A stretch of 42,594 nucleotides of DNA, from NCBI GenBank assembly GCA_045594885.1, contig JAZNZJ010000069.1, positions 1 to 42,594 of the forward strand, written 5' to 3'. The position numbers and the translations under genes were made by a program. The stretch comes from Fimenecus sp045594885. GTDB taxonomy: Bacteria; Bacillota; Clostridia; Oscillospirales; Acutalibacteraceae. Below the pieces are notes generated by a model. It worked only from the letters and a program-made list of their open reading frames with translations, made no database searches and was not told the origin of the DNA. Shown here in pieces: positions 25,293 to 33,698 of this stretch. The first letter of the stretch is position 1; each line of letters starts with the position of its first letter.

Positions 25293-26414
25293 TTATTTGT
25301 TTACTTCAACAATAACAGGAACCTTTGTACAAGCACCTGAAGCATCCCACTTCATTTCGCCTGTTGTACCTGCGTAAGTAAAGCTTTCAGCTGTGATTTC
25401 CTTAACAACAAGGTTGCAAAGGTCACTTGCAGAAATGTTAACGTCGTTAACACCTGCTGCTTTCATTGTTTCAAAGATTACATAAACTGCATCATAACCG
25501 TCAGCAGCAAACTGGTCAGGCTTTGAACCATATTTTGCTTCATAATTCTTAACGAAGTTAGCAGTCTTTTCTAATGTGCTGTTAACGTCGAAAGGAGTGA
25601 TGTAGCTGATTTTGTTTGTTACTGTTTCGTCAATCTGTGCTGCAACACCGTCAAGACCGTCACAACCGAAAAGAACAACGTCTTTAAGACCCTTATCAAC
25701 ACAAGCTCTTGCTACAAGACCTGCTTCTGTGTAGTAGATAGGAAGGAAGATAACGTCACATTCTTTAAGTGCTTCAACAGAAGCTGAGAAGTCAGTCTTT
25801 GTTTCTGCGTCGAATGTACGAACTTCAAATGCCTTGTTAAGATTCTTCATCTCTGATTCAAAAGCAGCATAGATACCTGATGAATATGTATCACTTGTGT
25901 CATAGATACAACCGATTTTTTCAAAGTCTTTAGCAAGTTTCTGTGCAGCAAGGATACCCTGGTCTGGGTCACCGAAGCAAACACGGAATGCGTTTGGTCT
26001 GTCAGTGATAATGCTTTCCTGTGAAGCTGAAGGAGTGATGAAGAAGAGGTTATCTTCAGCAGCTCTCTTTGCGAATGCTTCGCAAGAACCTGATGTAACA
26101 CTACCAAGTGAAATCTGCATACCGTCATCCATAAGTGCGTCATAGCCTGTTGCTGCATCAACGTCTGATGCTTTGTCGTCTTTCATTTCAAACTTGAAAG
26201 GAACGCCATTAAGACCACCTGCTGCGTTGATTTCTTCAACTGCAAGCATTGCACCGTTGTTTACGGAGTTACCGTATGACTGGTTAGGACCTGTAAGAGG
26301 ACCTGTTGCACCGATGAAGTAAGCTTCTTTTTTCTCGCCGCCGCATGCTGCAAAACAAGTAACAACAAGTGTTAATGCCATAACAACGGCGAAAACCTTT
26401 TTAAATGTTTTCAT
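25293..26414 (-). CDS. livJ: Branched-chain amino acid ABC transporter substrate-binding lipoprotein
   Basis: A 373-aa extracytoplasmic receptor of the LivJ/Peripla_BP_6 family. Signal peptide with lipobox FAAC (Cys23) then GGEKK; family segments GATGPLTGPNQSYGNSVNNGAMLAVEEINAAGGLNG and FFITPSASQESII, and FAADGYDAVYVIFETM near the C terminus. First gene of livJHMGF with its own promoter (26481-26509) and GGAGGA before ATG. The ligand is inferred as Leu/Ile/Val from the complete operon; related systems take other small amides or amino acids. Confidence 0.94.
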   Translation of the reverse strand: MKTFKKVFAVVMALTLVVTCFAACGGEKKEAYFIGATGPLTGPNQSYGNSVNNGAMLAVEEINAAGGLNGVPFKFEMKDDKASDVDAATGYDALMDDGMQISLGSVTSGSCEAFAKRAAEDNLFFITPSASQESIITDRPNAFRVCFGDPDQGILAAQKLAKDFEKIGCIYDTSDTYSSGIYAAFESEMKNLNKAFEVRTFDAETKTDFSASVEALKECDVIFLPIYYTEAGLVARACVDKGLKDVVLFGCDGLDGVAAQIDETVTNKISYITPFDVNSTLEKTANFVKNYEAKYGSKPDQFAADGYDAVYVIFETMKAAGVNDVNISASDLCNLVVKEITAESFTYAGTTGEMKWDASGACTKVPVIVEVNK

Positions 26415-26480
26415 TAGAATTTCCTCCTTGTATTTTGCAAGATTTTACTCTTGCATGTATTTTAAAAAAATATTAAATAA

Positions 26481-26509
26481 AATATACACCAAACAGCCCG
26501 ATAAGTCAA
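26481..26509 (-). promoter_or_regulatory. liv operon promoter
   Basis: Minus-strand TTGACT (26504-26509), 17-bp spacer, TATATT (26481-26486), about 65 nt before livJ. Confidence 0.75.
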
Positions 26510-26548
26510 ATGTTTTATACAAAAAAATGTAAAAATATTACTAATTTT

Positions 26549-28108
26549 TTAATATTTGAACTCATAAATATACTTGTCGTCAAAAGAGAACTTTAGGTTA
26601 TATATATTATCCTCGGTTGAATCTGTAATTTCACAACTATTAATACCAGTTATTTCATATTGAATTTGTTCAATAAGCCCTTTATTATTGATTGTTGCAA
26701 CTACAGAAACGGCAGAGTAATAAGTTTGAGATTCCTTAATGTTTTCTTTCTCAAAAGGCTTAAATGCATTGATTACAGACTCAATTTTGTTTTGTTCATT
26801 ATTTTTTACGGTTGTGGGCACAAAACTAATGGTAACTACATTTCCGGCACTACCTTCAACAAAAGAATATGTGTCAATTGCATCAAGTGATGTTGAAGCC
26901 TTATTATTATAGGGGGGCAGAAAATCAAAAAGTTTATCCGAATTTGAAAGTCCGTTAGAGAATTGATAACTCTTTTCTTTTTTACCATTTACTTTTTTGA
27001 TTTCATTTTCAAGCTTTGTTTGAGTGATAATTGCAGTTTCTTTAATTGCTGTCTGTGCGTCAAATTCGGTAATTTGTATATTTCTGCGTTCTACAAGAGT
27101 TGCACTTGCATTACCGGTATATGCCTTAGTGGTATTTATTGCATTAAGCAATTTTTTTACAGCATCACTTTTTGAGTTTTGAGCATCATTTTCAGTTGTG
27201 CTTTCTTCTTCATCAGTGATAACGGGTGCAGATGCAAAAATATGTTCCAATGAAAAGCCGATTCCTGTTTCATATTCACGTGAATTTATATCAACAACAG
27301 TCTGAAAAGGTTGATAAAGACTTTCGCCATTTGAAAGGGAGTTATAAACAAATACAAGTTTTGCATTTACCGCATTTAAAGTGTCATATAGTTTTAATAT
27401 TACGGTCATATTGTCTTCAAGATTATTGATTGATGAAGCAACAGCAACCGAGTTTTTAGATTCAAAAGCTTTTGTAAGGGTTGAAAGATTTTTTATAATT
27501 TTATCGTGAACAGTTCTGAAATCTGAAATTAGATATTCTTGTGGATTAAATTGACCATAATCAAATTGCGAAACAATATCACAAACTTCATTGAAAACTT
27601 CGGTGTTTGCATTTGTTTCATATTCATAAAGTGCGTTGTCGATTTTTTCAGGGTACTCTGCTTCATTAAGGGCTTTCAATAAAGAATATAGTTCTTTATA
27701 TTTAATAAAATTACTCAATTCAGCAAAATAACGAATATATACGAAATTATTATAAAACTCAAGCTCTTTTGATATTTCAAATTTTTCTGCAATATTCCAT
27801 AAACGTCGGCAATTCTCTGTAAATTCATTTTTAAAATAGGGGATATAGTAGATTTTAGAAATGTCTATATTCTCCTCTGTAACAATCAAATCAAACTGAT
27901 TTGAAATTGCATTAAGAACATCGTTTGCGATAACAGATTTTTCATTTGCTTCAAGTGTTCCTACAAATTGGTTACACTCGTTGTATTGTTTGCTGTTGAG
28001 CAAATCAAGAATATGTTCAATATTTTTGTCGGTATTATTGATTGCACAAGACGAGAATATAATTAATATTGCAATTAGTAACGAAGTTGTTTTTAAAGCC
28101 TTTTTCAT
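26549..28108 (-). CDS. Hypothetical lipoprotein, 519 aa
   Basis: I do not recognise a family. The N terminus is a lipoprotein signal (TTSLLIAILIIFSSCAIN, Cys21). The next 260 residues look mainly alpha-helical with repeated Leu/Tyr/Asn-rich segments, a short acidic stretch follows (ITDEEESTTENDAQNS, about 298-313), and the C-terminal 180 residues look beta-rich (NVVTISFVPTTVKNN; IYNLKFSFDDKYIYEFKY). It is expected on the outer face of the membrane. It has its own promoter (28140-28168) and a weak hairpin over the stop (about 26533-26557). It sits between the M28 peptidase and livJ without an obvious link. Confidence 0.8.
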   Translation of the reverse strand: MKKALKTTSLLIAILIIFSSCAINNTDKNIEHILDLLNSKQYNECNQFVGTLEANEKSVIANDVLNAISNQFDLIVTEENIDISKIYYIPYFKNEFTENCRRLWNIAEKFEISKELEFYNNFVYIRYFAELSNFIKYKELYSLLKALNEAEYPEKIDNALYEYETNANTEVFNEVCDIVSQFDYGQFNPQEYLISDFRTVHDKIIKNLSTLTKAFESKNSVAVASSINNLEDNMTVILKLYDTLNAVNAKLVFVYNSLSNGESLYQPFQTVVDINSREYETGIGFSLEHIFASAPVITDEEESTTENDAQNSKSDAVKKLLNAINTTKAYTGNASATLVERRNIQITEFDAQTAIKETAIITQTKLENEIKKVNGKKEKSYQFSNGLSNSDKLFDFLPPYNNKASTSLDAIDTYSFVEGSAGNVVTISFVPTTVKNNEQNKIESVINAFKPFEKENIKESQTYYSAVSVVATINNKGLIEQIQYEITGINSCEITDSTEDNIYNLKFSFDDKYIYEFKY

Positions 28109-28139
28109 TTAATCACCATTGAAAAAATTTATTATATTC

Positions 28140-28168
28140 ATTTTACTATACTCGACAAAAAGTGTCAA
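28140..28168 (-). promoter_or_regulatory. Promoter of the hypothetical lipoprotein gene
   Basis: Minus-strand consensus TTGACA (28163-28168), 17 bp, TAAAAT (28140-28145). Confidence 0.7.
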
Positions 28169-28171
28169 TGA

Positions 28172-28204
28172 ATAAAAAATCAGGGATATGAGTCATATCC
28201 CTGA
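28172..28204 (-). terminator. Terminator of the M28 peptidase gene
   Basis: A near-perfect 12-bp palindrome TCAGGGATATGA / TCATATCCCTGA with a T run on the minus strand, just past the stop at 28218. Confidence 0.85.
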
Positions 28205-28217
28205 AATATTAATATCA

Positions 28218-29555
28218 TTATTTTTTCTGCGGACCATTGAAGCCGTTTGCTTCTTGGAATGCTGCAATTTTATCAATAACACTGAGTACAACATCAAAGC
28301 CTCTGCCAACTGTTGGTTCCATTTCAAAGCGTTCTGCTCTGTCGTGGAATGTGTGATAATACCAAGTAAGCATTGGGTTTTGAGCTGCAAAAGTAACTGA
28401 CTTGATTCCTGCTCTTGTCATTGGTGTGCTGTCGCAACCGCCAACAGGATTATGAATACAACCATTTGTCTTGCTTTCAATACCCATTTCTTCAAATGTA
28501 TCTTTGAACATTTTTTCAAGGTCAGTATCAAAACGGCAACCCTGCCAGTCATCCTTAATAACAACTTCAAAATAATCCTTATCTGCAACAGAGTCAATGT
28601 TAATGTTCCAAGCATTTTTTGTTAAGTCATCATTTCTGTGCTTGTGAACAAATGCCATTGAACCACGAAGACCTGCTTCTTCAGCACCGCAATTGCAGTC
28701 AACAATACGGCAGTTTTTAGGCATTTTATCAGGATTTTCTTTAAAGTACTTAATTACGGCATAGCTGAGTGCACAACCTGTTGCATTGTCCATTGCGCCC
28801 TTTGAAGCAGTTTCTTCATCGCCGTCATTCCACATAGTAACGAAAGCACTACCAATTGCGGTGATAACGGGAATAAAGTTCAATAAAAGCATAAAAGTAT
28901 TTAATGAGTCAGACATTGCAATCTGGTTTGCCCAACCTGCACCGAACATAAGACCTGCATAGATTGTAGCCATTGCAATTGAAACACCAATCATAAAGAA
29001 TACGCAAACTGCACCGAAACCAACTTTACCATATGTAGTAATAAGACCATAAATTGGCTTTTCAGGGTATTTAGATGCGTTTTCTGAGTGCTTCCAGTTC
29101 CAGCTTGTGTCAGTATGGCCTGAAAGGATGATTGTGTAATCATATTTGCCGTCTTCGGGAAGCAATTCACCATAAACATTCTGTGAAATTTTCTGTTTGA
29201 AGAACATATCAAACCATGGTTTGTAAAGGAAACAACTGAATACAAGCCACGCAACCATTGCGATACCAATGAATGCCATTGCAAACCATACGTGGTAATT
29301 GTCAAGTGCAAAATATGTAAGAGCACTTAAGATTATACCGACCCAACCTGCATAGGGAAGTCCGCCGATGCTTGAACGGGGAGAAACTGCAAATTCCTCT
29401 GTTTTTGCTTCAATTCCGATTTCTTCGAGCTTTTTACCCATAAATTCTGCATATTTTCTTTCACCTTTAGAACCGGGAAGACGAGAACCCATATTTTCTG
29501 CATCTTTTACAAGTTCATATGCAAGCTCAGCATATTTTCTGTTTTCCTCTTTCAT
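28218..29555 (-). CDS. M28-family zinc aminopeptidase with inserted TM segments
   Basis: A 445-aa metallopeptidase. Di-zinc ligands are visible as GHTD (H147), AMDNATG (D256), GAEEAG (E292/E293), NIDS (D321) and a C-terminal TFHDR histidine, matching M28 (aminopeptidase Y/S type). Unusually, hydrophobic stretches interrupt the fold: two TM segments at about 69-112 before the first ligand and two or three at about 174-241 between the first and second ligands. No signal peptide is present. It could be a membrane-embedded peptidase; which side the active site faces is unclear. GGAGG precedes ATG, and it has its own promoter and terminator. Confidence 0.88.
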   Translation of the reverse strand: MKEENRKYAELAYELVKDAENMGSRLPGSKGERKYAEFMGKKLEEIGIEAKTEEFAVSPRSSIGGLPYAGWVGIILSALTYFALDNYHVWFAMAFIGIAMVAWLVFSCFLYKPWFDMFFKQKISQNVYGELLPEDGKYDYTIILSGHTDTSWNWKHSENASKYPEKPIYGLITTYGKVGFGAVCVFFMIGVSIAMATIYAGLMFGAGWANQIAMSDSLNTFMLLLNFIPVITAIGSAFVTMWNDGDEETASKGAMDNATGCALSYAVIKYFKENPDKMPKNCRIVDCNCGAEEAGLRGSMAFVHKHRNDDLTKNAWNINIDSVADKDYFEVVIKDDWQGCRFDTDLEKMFKDTFEEMGIESKTNGCIHNPVGGCDSTPMTRAGIKSVTFAAQNPMLTWYYHTFHDRAERFEMEPTVGRGFDVVLSVIDKIAAFQEANGFNGPQKK

Positions 29556-29591
29556 TTCATAACCTCCAAATCAAAAAGAAGATACACATAA

Positions 29592-29620
29592 ATAATATTG
29601 CATTTTGAAAGAGAAATCAA
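29592..29620 (-). promoter_or_regulatory. Promoter of the M28 peptidase gene
   Basis: Minus-strand TTGATT (29615-29620), 17 bp, TATTAT (29592-29597), located right after the upstream membrane-protein gene. Confidence 0.6.
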
Positions 29621-29635
29621 GAGTAAATTGAAAAA

Positions 29636-31276
29636 TTATGGGTACCAATATTCAATTAGTTCATCAATATCAGTAATATCTTCTGGTGGTACAAATCCAA
29701 TTGACCCGTCAGCCAACGGGGGAACTTCATCCGAAACACTATCATCGGGCGGAGGGGGAATGTATATTGGGTTATCAATATAAGCACTCAAAGACTCATA
29801 ACCGAAAGTTCGAATCCAATAAGACTCAAATGGATTATTTATTTCAAACATTGAAGATTGTGAATATTGGTGAAGTGCACCAATACTTGCAGTTTCGGTA
29901 TCAGGTATGATTGTTTGTGCAATATACCCACGATGATTTTCTCCGCTTTTAGTGGGTGGAAAAATATAATGCAAATGTTTTAATTCACCAGCTTCAATCG
30001 GCTGTATATGTATCGGCTCAATTTCTTTCGTGATGCCGTCAATATCAAAAAGCATTTTACAGAAAAGGTCACAGGCATTACCTCTGTAAAAATCAATAAA
30101 GAATTCGGTGTAACGCTTTGTGCTGAAATCCTCGAATTTATCAATTGCAATCAATATTCTTATATGTGGAACATCTGCATTAGAGCTATTTATAGTGAAA
30201 AAATATGAAGTATAATGATTTATGCTCAAATCGTCAATAAATTCTGCATTTTCTTCTTCTATTTCAAGTTTTTCTGCATCTTTGTATTTGATAATTTCAC
30301 TTTCAGGTAGCTCATCTGCAATCTTCTGCGGTAGTCCCATAGCTATTAGCTTGTCTTTGATTTCGGTAACATCAGATTGGGTGTCTTCAATCAAATAATT
30401 GACGGCTTCATAATTGTTGCTCAAAATATTATCATATAAACCGTTTATTCCCGATAAAAGTATAACAAGTGCAAGTACTATCGATACTAGTATTTTTGCA
30501 GTATGTTTTTCGTGGGAAATTGATATTTTGAGGCTATCCAAATCCCTTATAGAAGTATAAATTACTATGGCAGGTAAAATATTTATTAATATTGTCAATA
30601 ACCCAATTTCAGTTTCATAATCATTATTTACAAAGAATGTAAGAAGTGCCGATAAGATGACCAATGGTAGTGAAACAATCGCTAAAACAAAATCTGCTTT
30701 CGGTTCATTCATTTTTTTCTTTGCTTTTAATATTCCGCAAATAATCAAAGTGTAAATTATTAAAACTACGATTTGTTGTATTAGAAAAATTGTTTTAACA
30801 ATTTGCAAATCCATTACAAATGCACATTGAATGACGAATGTAATAATTTGGAATATTCCGTGTATCCCTGACAAAATGAAGGCTGTATTGAAATATTTAT
30901 TTACTTTTCGAATTTTTATAAGTGCTGAAAATAATATCAAAGTGAATAAATAAGAACGTACTACACGTATTGTTCCAAGAGCAAAATAGAATAATAACGG
31001 ATAAACAATTTGCCAAGCTGCCGATTTAAAATAATCAGCGGAAGAAATAGGGTAGAGCTTTTTAAAAGTCTTGGCAACTGCTTCGCTATCTCCCATATGT
31101 TTAACTGCATCTTTTTGTGCATCCTCATCGCTCAAACCAAGAGCGACATTTCTTTCATAAATCTCTAAGAGGTGGGATAATAATTCGTCTTTTAACTCGG
31201 ATTTTACCTTTCGGTCACGTATGCCCTTTGACACCGTATTTATATATGTATTTATAATATTCAATTCTTTTTTCAT
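29636..31276 (-). CDS. PadR-associated HAAS/permease-prefix membrane protein (paralog 2)
   Basis: A 546-aa protein. Residues about 1-75 form the helical HAAS/DUF1700/permease-prefix-type domain (INTYINTVSKGIRDRKVKSELKDELLSHLLEIYERNVALGLSDEDAQKDAVKHMG), usually encoded beside PadR regulators. Some eight hydrophobic segments follow (about 90-290), then a C-terminal extracytoplasmic region of about 250 residues containing MGLPQKIADELPESEIIKYKDAEKL. It ends in a Pro/Asp/Glu-rich tail (IYIPPPPDDSVSDEVPP). It resembles the upstream gene product over its whole length, so the pair is a tandem duplication. It likely senses or responds to envelope conditions with PadR; function unknown. Confidence 0.82.
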   Translation of the reverse strand: MKKELNIINTYINTVSKGIRDRKVKSELKDELLSHLLEIYERNVALGLSDEDAQKDAVKHMGDSEAVAKTFKKLYPISSADYFKSAAWQIVYPLLFYFALGTIRVVRSYLFTLILFSALIKIRKVNKYFNTAFILSGIHGIFQIITFVIQCAFVMDLQIVKTIFLIQQIVVLIIYTLIICGILKAKKKMNEPKADFVLAIVSLPLVILSALLTFFVNNDYETEIGLLTILINILPAIVIYTSIRDLDSLKISISHEKHTAKILVSIVLALVILLSGINGLYDNILSNNYEAVNYLIEDTQSDVTEIKDKLIAMGLPQKIADELPESEIIKYKDAEKLEIEEENAEFIDDLSINHYTSYFFTINSSNADVPHIRILIAIDKFEDFSTKRYTEFFIDFYRGNACDLFCKMLFDIDGITKEIEPIHIQPIEAGELKHLHYIFPPTKSGENHRGYIAQTIIPDTETASIGALHQYSQSSMFEINNPFESYWIRTFGYESLSAYIDNPIYIPPPPDDSVSDEVPPLADGSIGFVPPEDITDIDELIEYWYP

Positions 31277-31300
31277 ACTCCACCGCCTTTCATTTAACGG

Positions 31301-32974
31301 CTAATTCTCAATTTCATTAAAATTTATTGACTCATCATCAATTGTGTAATATGGATAATAATCAAAATTGTTGTACAAATCCCATCTTCTGATTGGCTCT
31401 AAATCATTTGGAAAATACATGGTTCCACTAAATTCAAAAATTGCCATATCATTAATTGATGTATCGTATGCACTTATGGGGAATTTTTGCCATAAGAAAA
31501 CTCCGTCCGTAGAACCGGCAATTGGAGTATCCGGCTTTTGTAATTGTGCCGAATGTGCAAGATATACACGTTTGTCAGTTGAATTTTTTTCAAATGTGAA
31601 TTCATACCCTGAAATGTAGAACTTTTCAATAGCATTTTTTGGTGTGTATTCAGAAAGTGGTGCTGTTGAATAAGTTTTACCGTCCTTTTCAGATAATGCA
31701 ATGAAGAATTCTTCTGAATTACTTTCTTCGTCAACCGGCACAACAATATGGTCATAAAACTGATGATATAAGCCTTTTCGGTATTTCGCCTTACTGTTTT
31801 CGGGGAATTCTGCACGCATCAATACTCTCATTTCACCATTTGAATAATAAAAATTATAGGATTTAACTGTACATAAAACTTTATCATCGTTGGCAAGTGT
31901 CGTTGATTTAACTTCATCAGTATTCTGAATTTGCATATATGTTGCGTCGCTATATTTCAACACTTCGCTGTCAGGTAAATCATAAAGGTATTCTTCGGGA
32001 AATCCTAATTCAAGCATATTATTTCTTGCAATTTCAATTTCTATTTGTTCAATATTTGTATCAACCGTGTTGTAAATAACTGTTTCAACTTTTGGTGTTG
32101 CTGAGGCATACATAATTATGATAGGAACAATAGCAAGAAAAACTACAAGAAAACGATAACCGATTTTCTCAATCTTTTTGATAGGCTCACTCAAATCAAA
32201 TTCCGGCTCTTTATATGCAAGAATGTTTTTAGCTCTGCCGAGTTGGCAAAGTGCAAATATCATCAATAATGGTGTACCCATAGCAATATAAGTTTCTTCT
32301 GTTGTTGCAGCGAAAACGATAATGATTGCGGTGAAAACATATGCAATAAATCCACCGATTAAATGAGGCTTTTTATCATTATCAGATACAAGCTTTTTAC
32401 TAATATCATTGATTCCGGAGAAAATGCACCAATATACAATTGTGTTTAGAGCTGTGCCTATAAGCTGATAACCATATATCAAGGCTTCATCATTAACAGT
32501 AAATAAGAATAGCCCTTGCATTATTATAAAAAAGATTTGAATGATAATATTGAGATAAAATGCAAAATTTAATTTCTTGTTGGTTTTTCTCAATCTCATT
32601 AGACCATAAATTAAATCAATTTCACCCACAAATTTCAGTATTTTTCCCATTCCAGGAAACAGATTTATTTGGAAAAATGAAAGAGCCATACCCCAAATAA
32701 TAAAGTTTAAAGATGAACGCATATATTCTGTGGGTATAATTGAATACAATTTGCCGAAATCATCTGCTATTTTTTCTTTATCACCCAATTTTTCAATTGC
32801 TTTTAGTTGTGCGGTTTCATCGTCCATTCCCAATGAGAAATTTCTTTCATACTCTTCAATGAGATGGGAAAAAAGTTCATCATAAACATCATTTTTCTTG
32901 CGTGGGGACATAATCTTTTTACAGACTGAGTTTATGTATTCGTCAAATATAAGAAATTCCCTGTTTTCATCCAT
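31301..32974 (-). CDS. PadR-associated HAAS/permease-prefix membrane protein (paralog 1)
   Basis: A 557-aa protein with the same plan as its downstream neighbour: N-terminal HAAS-type domain (FDEYINSVCKKIMSPRKKNDVYDELFSHLIEEYERNFSLGMDDETAQLKAIEKLG), multiple TM segments (about 90-295), and an extracytoplasmic half containing LGFPEEYLYDLPDSEVLKYSDA, clearly homologous to the matching segment of paralog 2. It starts 33 bp after padR and ends 24 bp before paralog 2, so the three form an operon. The prefix domain is thought to relay signals or bind the PadR partner in such operons; no enzymatic motif is seen. Confidence 0.82.
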   Translation of the reverse strand: MDENREFLIFDEYINSVCKKIMSPRKKNDVYDELFSHLIEEYERNFSLGMDDETAQLKAIEKLGDKEKIADDFGKLYSIIPTEYMRSSLNFIIWGMALSFFQINLFPGMGKILKFVGEIDLIYGLMRLRKTNKKLNFAFYLNIIIQIFFIIMQGLFLFTVNDEALIYGYQLIGTALNTIVYWCIFSGINDISKKLVSDNDKKPHLIGGFIAYVFTAIIIVFAATTEETYIAMGTPLLMIFALCQLGRAKNILAYKEPEFDLSEPIKKIEKIGYRFLVVFLAIVPIIIMYASATPKVETVIYNTVDTNIEQIEIEIARNNMLELGFPEEYLYDLPDSEVLKYSDATYMQIQNTDEVKSTTLANDDKVLCTVKSYNFYYSNGEMRVLMRAEFPENSKAKYRKGLYHQFYDHIVVPVDEESNSEEFFIALSEKDGKTYSTAPLSEYTPKNAIEKFYISGYEFTFEKNSTDKRVYLAHSAQLQKPDTPIAGSTDGVFLWQKFPISAYDTSINDMAIFEFSGTMYFPNDLEPIRRWDLYNNFDYYPYYTIDDESINFNEIEN

Positions 32975-33007
32975 AGAATAACCCCCAATCTTTAGAATAA
33001 TCGATTG

Positions 33008-33352
33008 TTATGTTGCCGAAAGTTCACCACCAAGAACTTTGCCGACCGCAGCGCTGTAAGCCTCCCATTCTTTTTTCTGTGAAGCCAATTCCTTTAATCC
33101 TTTTTCTGTGATTTTGTAGTATTTTCTTTTTCTGCCGTTTTCTTCGCTTTCAACCCAACGTGATGAAAGAAAATCTTCTTTTTCAAGTGCGTGAAGAATG
33201 GGGTAGAGGGTGCCCTCGTTCATTTGGAAAACATTATCAGACATCATTTCAACGGTCTTAATAATCTGATACCCATACATCTCACTTCTTGAAATAACAC
33301 TTAGTACCAACATTCCGGTACTGCCTTTTGCAAGTTCTTTACTGATTTTCAT
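33008..33352 (-). CDS. PadR-family transcriptional regulator
   Basis: A 114-aa winged-helix repressor: ELAKGSTGMLVLSVISRSEMYGYQIIKTVEMMSDNVFQMNEGTLYPILHALEKEDFLSSRW, then wing NGRKRKYYKITEKGLKELASQKKEW. I start at MKISKEL because GAAAGGAG lies upstream of 33352; the frame remains open further upstream without homology. It likely autoregulates its operon through an ATGT-N8-ACAT box over its -10 (33451-33468). Its ligand is unknown, and the co-transcribed membrane proteins are candidate signal partners. Confidence 0.93.
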   Translation of the reverse strand: MKISKELAKGSTGMLVLSVISRSEMYGYQIIKTVEMMSDNVFQMNEGTLYPILHALEKEDFLSSRWVESEENGRKRKYYKITEKGLKELASQKKEWEAYSAAVGKVLGGELSAT

Positions 33353-33373
33353 AAAAATACTCCTTTCAAGTTG

Positions 33374-33456
33374 TACATAGATAATCGAGGTATGATGCTT
33401 ATTAAAAAAGGTATCTCTCAAATATTTAGTTGAAAGATACCTTGATTATCTATGTA
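33374..33456. repeat. Inverted repeat of 20-bp arms in the padR leader
   Basis: Arms 33374-33393 (TACATAGATAATCGAGGTAT) and 33437-33456 are complementary at 19 of 20 positions. A second nested stem, AAGGTATCT / AGATACCTT (33408-33443), is followed on the minus strand by T6 and so resembles a terminator within the leader. Confidence 0.65.
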
Positions 33457-33486
33457 TAGGTTAACATATTAATATTGAGTTGTCAA
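33451..33486 (-). promoter_or_regulatory. padR promoter with PadR box over the -10
   Basis: Minus-strand TTGACA (33481-33486), 17 bp, TAACCT (33458-33463). The dyad TATGT-N8-ACATA (33451-33468) exactly spans the -10 and matches the ATGT-N8-ACAT PadR operator known in Bacillus and lactic acid bacteria. Autorepression is therefore likely. Confidence 0.65.
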
Positions 33487-33560
33487 GTGGTTTTATTTAA
33501 AAAATGGTATGGCATAATAATAAAGATAATTTTAAATTTATCGAGATGAATAATAATGTC

Positions 33561-33587
33561 CGGTAGGGCGGGGTCTTGACCCCACCG
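33561..33587. repeat. Dispersed GC-rich repeat, copy 1
   Basis: CGGTAGGGCGGGGTC-TTGACCCC-ACCG; near identical to 38848-38873, same orientation. It forms a short hairpin (GGGGTC / GACCCC). The copies flank the integrated element and tRNA-Pro but lie outside the att sites, so they are probably unrelated intergenic repeats. Confidence 0.65.
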
Positions 33588-33612
33588 TTGAGTTATCATA
33601 TATTATTCAAAT

Positions 33613-33651
33613 AAAAAATCCAAACCCAACCTGATGGTCGAATTTGGATTT
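33613..33651 (-). terminator. Former tRNA-Pro terminator, displaced by the integrated element
   Basis: Stem AAATCCAAA / TTTGGATTT (33616-33624 with 33643-33651) and a T run on the minus strand, immediately beyond the truncated tRNA copy. It would have ended tRNA-Pro transcription before insertion moved it 4 kb away. Confidence 0.7.
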
Positions 33652-33698
33652 TTGGTCGGAGTGACAGGACTTGAACCTGCGGCCTCTTGACCCCCAGT
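33651..33698. repeat. Left attachment site (att direct repeat)
   Basis: 48 bp identical to 37716-37763: the tRNA-Pro sequence from base 31 (last base of the 5' anticodon stem) through CCA plus two bases. It is a truncated tRNA fragment; pairing for a full tRNA is lost beyond 33698. Confidence 0.93.

Noticed and set aside
33374..33456. Classical terminator/antiterminator attenuator for padR
   Set aside because: The outer 3' arm is transcribed after the terminator-like stem and its T run, so it cannot act as a standard antiterminator; kept only as a structural observation.
33651..33698. A second functional tRNA gene
   Set aside because: Only the 3' 45 nt of tRNA-Pro plus two or three flanking bases are present; beyond 33698 the sequence cannot complete the cloverleaf. 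It is an att remnant.
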